DNA of 64,000 bases, from assembly GCF_030159995.1 (NCBI RefSeq), contig NZ_BSNM01000003.1, positions 372,001 through 436,000 of the forward strand, in the 5' to 3' direction. Within the stretch, counting starts at the first letter, position 1, and each line of letters begins with the position of its first letter. The stretch comes from Litoribrevibacter albus (GTDB lineage: Bacteria; Pseudomonadota; Gammaproteobacteria; Pseudomonadales; Litoribrevibacteraceae). Positions 62,073 through 64,000 of this stretch are shown here, one piece after another. The notes beneath the pieces were generated by a model, which saw only the letters and a program-made list of their open reading frames with translations, had not been told where the DNA came from and did no database searches. The position numbers were made by a program, and so were the translations under genes.

Positions 62073-62761
62073 TGGTCGTCCTCATCCAGTTTGTACCCCA
62101 TACCTCTGACGGTATGAATTAGCGGAGTATCAAACGGTTTATCAATCTTAGATCGTAAACGTTTGACCGCCACATCAATAACGTTGGTGTCGCTGTCAAA
62201 GTTCATGTCCCAAATCAATGAGGCAATGGTGGTTCTTGAAAGGACTTGTCCTTGCTTTCGCATAAAGAGTTCAAGCAGCAAATATTCTTTGGCCGTGAGC
62301 TGAATGGATGTGCCGCCTCGGGTGGCGGTTCGCTTTAATACATCTAATTCCAGATCAGCAACTTTGAGGCTGTTCGGGCTGCTCGACACTTGTGGTTGAG
62401 GTGTGTGATGTCTGAAGATGTTTTTAACCCGCGCCAGTAACTCAGCAAAGGCATAGGGTTTGGTCACGTAATCGTTGGCTCCAAGCTCGAAGCCTTTTAC
62501 CCGATCGTCGACCTGTTCTTTTGCCGTCAGCATAATCACCGGGGTGGTAATGTTACTGCTGCGTAAGGTGTTAAGAATTTGCCAGCCATCAAGCTTGGGC
62601 AGCATGATGTCGAGAATAATCAGGTCATAGAGTGCGCTGGTGGCGTGGTAGAGTCCATCGACGCCATCATGGCTTAAATCGACGGCATAGCCAGACTCGG
62701 TGAGCCCTTTTTGTAGGTACTGTCCGGCTTTGATTTCATCTTCAATAATTAAAATTTTCAT
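62069..62761 (-). CDS. cusR: OmpR-family response regulator, CusR/CopR type
   Basis: 230 residues. Receiver: acidic pair IEDE, phospho-Asp about 51 in LIILDIMLPKLDG, Lys in DYVTKPYAFAELLARV. The OmpR-type winged helix begins near 130: LKVADLELDVLKRTATRGGTSIQLTAKEYLLLELFM, then VIDVAVKRLRSKID and LIHTVRGMGYKLD. These segments are close to heavy-metal regulators of the CusR/CopR/PcoR group. Two boxes matching the CusR site occur in the neighbourhood (59912 and 63441), but none directly before this operon. Start ATG 62761. Confidence 0.93.
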   Translation of the reverse strand: MKILIIEDEIKAGQYLQKGLTESGYAVDLSHDGVDGLYHATSALYDLIILDIMLPKLDGWQILNTLRSSNITTPVIMLTAKEQVDDRVKGFELGANDYVTKPYAFAELLARVKNIFRHHTPQPQVSSSPNSLKVADLELDVLKRTATRGGTSIQLTAKEYLLLELFMRKQGQVLSRTTIASLIWDMNFDSDTNVIDVAVKRLRSKIDKPFDTPLIHTVRGMGYKLDEDDQ

Positions 62762-62978
62762 CCGTTAAACGTAAGTCATTTTTCAGTAATGTTCCATAGC
62801 CTAGGCCAATAGACCCGTCAATTGATCCGCCAATTTAATGACCTAATTGAAAGGTCCTCGGGATGGATGTCCGGGTGGATAGGTGAGTGGATAGATTCAG
62901 GTTAAAGCCAGTGTCATTAGAACGACAAACGGGCAACCAAATTGGCTGCCCAAGGGGGATCGATTCGGTTAAATCTAC
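62762..62978. other. Promoter region of the cusRS operon
   Basis: No gene is seen here. The region holds AATGACC...GGTCC imperfect echoes (62838-62860) and tandem TGGAT(G/A) words near 62861-62890. It contains no exact CusR-type box, so cusRS may not be autoregulated through the same site. The DUF3316 gene transcribes toward it and may end here. Confidence 0.5.
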
Positions 62979-63359
62979 TTAGTTGCGACTCTTGTCTTCT
63001 ATGTAGTGGTAGTTGACGTGGACAAGTCCAACGTACTGCACATTGCCATCCTGTCCTATACGTTCAGTGACGGTGACAAAGTTGTCTTCTTTCAAGTGCA
63101 ATGAGTTTTGGTCAATGTCGTTACCGCCTCCAACATGCAAAGCGCTGGTTAGGCTCTCTGGTGCACTTTTTGTGAGAGCGTCTAATTTGCTTAACGCGCC
63201 TTGATACGCTGCTTGCCTGGAGCTGGAAACAAGCACTTCAATTACTTTGCTTTGATTACGAACGGTTTCATTAGCAGAGTTTTTTAAAGGCTCGGCAGTT
63301 GCGGCCAGGCTCACGATAGAAAGCGCTAATGCAGTTACTGTGGTTTTAAATAGTTTCAT
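62979..63359 (-). CDS. DUF3316-type exported protein, probable copper-regulon member
   Basis: 126 residues with signal peptide (VTALALSIVSLAATA). The body, SRQAAYQGALSKLDALTKSAPESLTSAL, then SLHLKEDNFVTVTERIGQDGNVQYVGLVHVNYHYIED, fits DUF3316, small periplasmic proteins known mainly from vibrios and relatives. The function is unknown. A perfect CusR-type box lies 82 bases upstream of its start at 63359, and it sits next to cusRS, so copper induction is likely. I name DUF3316 from memory of the pattern; a YdgH/BhsA-type assignment was considered and fits less well. Confidence 0.7.
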   Translation of the reverse strand: MKLFKTTVTALALSIVSLAATAEPLKNSANETVRNQSKVIEVLVSSSRQAAYQGALSKLDALTKSAPESLTSALHVGGGNDIDQNSLHLKEDNFVTVTERIGQDGNVQYVGLVHVNYHYIEDKSRN

Positions 63360-63440
63360 AAATCACCTCAAAATGTAGTGTTCATTAGTAATCTCATACC
63401 TAATGTACTGTCCGGTGGGTGATAAACCTTGGTCATGAAA

Positions 63441-63456
63441 ATGACATTTTTGTCAT
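63441..63456. promoter_or_regulatory. CusR/CopR-type box before the DUF3316 gene
   Basis: ATGACA-TTTT-TGTCAT, with AAA before and TTT after, is a perfect inverted repeat and has the same half-sites and spacing as the box at 59912. It is 82-97 bases upstream of the DUF3316 start and 23 bases past the polB stop, so it can only serve the DUF3316 promoter. Confidence 0.8.
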
Positions 63457-63478
63457 TTTGAAAAGAATATTTGAAGGG

Positions 63479-64000
63479 TCAAAACAAACTCATCTGGTTA
63501 TCGACCAAGCTGTCAAAGTCCATTCCAATAAATGGCAGAATAGCGTCGGCAATGGGTTTGAGTTGTTTCTCAATGTACAGCTGATAATCGGGTTCCGAGG
63601 TTAAATAATCGATTGGCTCTGGGCCAACTAAGGTCATCACATAGTTGATCCAGCCTTTGTTTTGGTATTGTAGCGGCTTGCCTAATGCTTTGTTTTTCTC
63701 GTCGGCTATTTTGGCGGCTCTGACATGGGGCGGGATATTCTTAACGTATTCTCTGAGCGGCCTTCTCAGGCGTTTACGATAGATGAGCTTATGGTTCAGT
63801 TCACCGTTTAGCGTGGCGGCGACGGTGGTTTGGATGTAGCTGGTAGGGTCTATGTCATCAAAGATGATTTTGTAGAGTGTATGCTGAAATTCTCTGGCGA
63901 GTTCAGTCCAGTCGGTACGAACGGTTTCCAAGCCTTTGAACACCATTTCCGGTTTGCCATTGAGATAGGTTAACCCAGCGTAGCGTTTCTTGCTGCCGGC
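63479..64000 (-). CDS. polB: DNA polymerase II, C-terminal part (gene begins beyond window end)
   Basis: 174 codons in frame from the window edge to the stop at 63479. The sequence KKRYAGLTYLNG, EMVFKGLETVRTDWTELAREFQ and LNHKLIYRKRLRRPLREYVKNIPPHVRAA is the thumb and C-terminal part of family B DNA polymerase II. The end, LPFIGMDFDSLVDNQMSLF, carries a QMSLF-type beta-clamp-binding peptide (Q-x-S-L-F), as in PolB. The enzyme restarts and bypasses at damaged templates and is SOS-controlled in E. coli. Its promoter is outside the window. Confidence 0.95.
   Translation of the reverse strand, partial: AGSKKRYAGLTYLNGKPEMVFKGLETVRTDWTELAREFQHTLYKIIFDDIDPTSYIQTTVAATLNGELNHKLIYRKRLRRPLREYVKNIPPHVRAAKIADEKNKALGKPLQYQNKGWINYVMTLVGPEPIDYLTSEPDYQLYIEKQLKPIADAILPFIGMDFDSLVDNQMSLF

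Noticed and set aside
62979-63359. YdgH/BhsA-type (DUF1471) assignment for the small exported protein
   Set aside because: Copper context made it tempting, but length and the VTVTERI...VNYHY pattern fit DUF3316 better.

Overview
This 64 kb window looks like the chromosome of a free-living, probably marine gammaproteobacterium of the Oceanospirillales type. That placement is inference. It rests on the mix of families (HrpB and PolB at the ends, H-NOX signalling, a GlyGly-CTERM-type surface protein, an alkylsulfatase, a CusRS-type copper system) and on moderate base composition. I saw no ribosomal RNA, tRNA, CRISPR array, intact insertion sequence or prophage.

Layout. 1-6.4 kb: 5' part of the helicase gene hrpB, a GNAT acetyltransferase, an AraC-type regulator, a GAF-histidine kinase-receiver hybrid and a small membrane protein. 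6.4-10.6 kb: two secreted hydrolases, an M19-like enzyme with two ricin-type lectin domains and a glycerophosphodiester phosphodiesterase. 10.6-12.8 kb: an AT-rich accessory patch with three unknown genes, two copies of a 30-bp repeat, a LexA-like box, and a deletion scar joining a broken REP-associated (Y1) transposase to a broken solute-binding protein gene. 13-18.7 kb: a second solute-binding protein, a 600-residue secreted unknown, a quinone-oxidoreductase-like enzyme, and a divergent SnoaL-like/HxlR pair. 18.7-22.8 kb: a complete nitric-oxide-type signalling operon (H-NOX, hybrid kinase, response regulator), with a stray fragment of the response regulator gene 1.3 kb away. 23-25.2 kb: YjdM, an AhpD-like protein, a lipoprotein cytochrome c and a tautomerase-like protein.

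25.3-46.3 kb is the most unusual part. It holds a 3116-residue repeat-built surface protein, a DUF6916 protein with three tandem tail-collar (Mdp-type) proteins, a sulfotransferase-like protein, an HExxH protein, a GNAT enzyme, a methyltransferase-PhyH dioxygenase fusion, an aspartyl/asparaginyl beta-hydroxylase, a TIGR03032-type protein, a DsbC-like oxidoreductase and a subtilase. The giant gene sits directly behind a decayed, internally deleted copy of the subtilase/DsbC/TIGR03032 operon, including its promoter. I read the locus as a candidate system that makes, modifies and matures displayed proteins. No such system is proven here.

46.3-56.3 kb: a secreted PI-PLC with lectin domains, a two-membrane-segment sensor kinase, an AraC regulator followed by a lipoprotein alkylsulfatase, DJ-1/PfpI, a ribbon-helix-helix protein and DUF2721. 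56.3-63.5 kb: a copper island. copA, a membrane-anchored cupredoxin, a P-II-like protein and DUF2933 form one operon, divergent from a periplasmic cupredoxin and followed by cusS/cusR. Two identical-architecture CusR-type boxes (ATGACA-N4-TGTCAT) mark the copA/cupredoxin intergenic region and the promoter of a DUF3316 gene, which links that gene to the copper regulon. The window ends inside polB.
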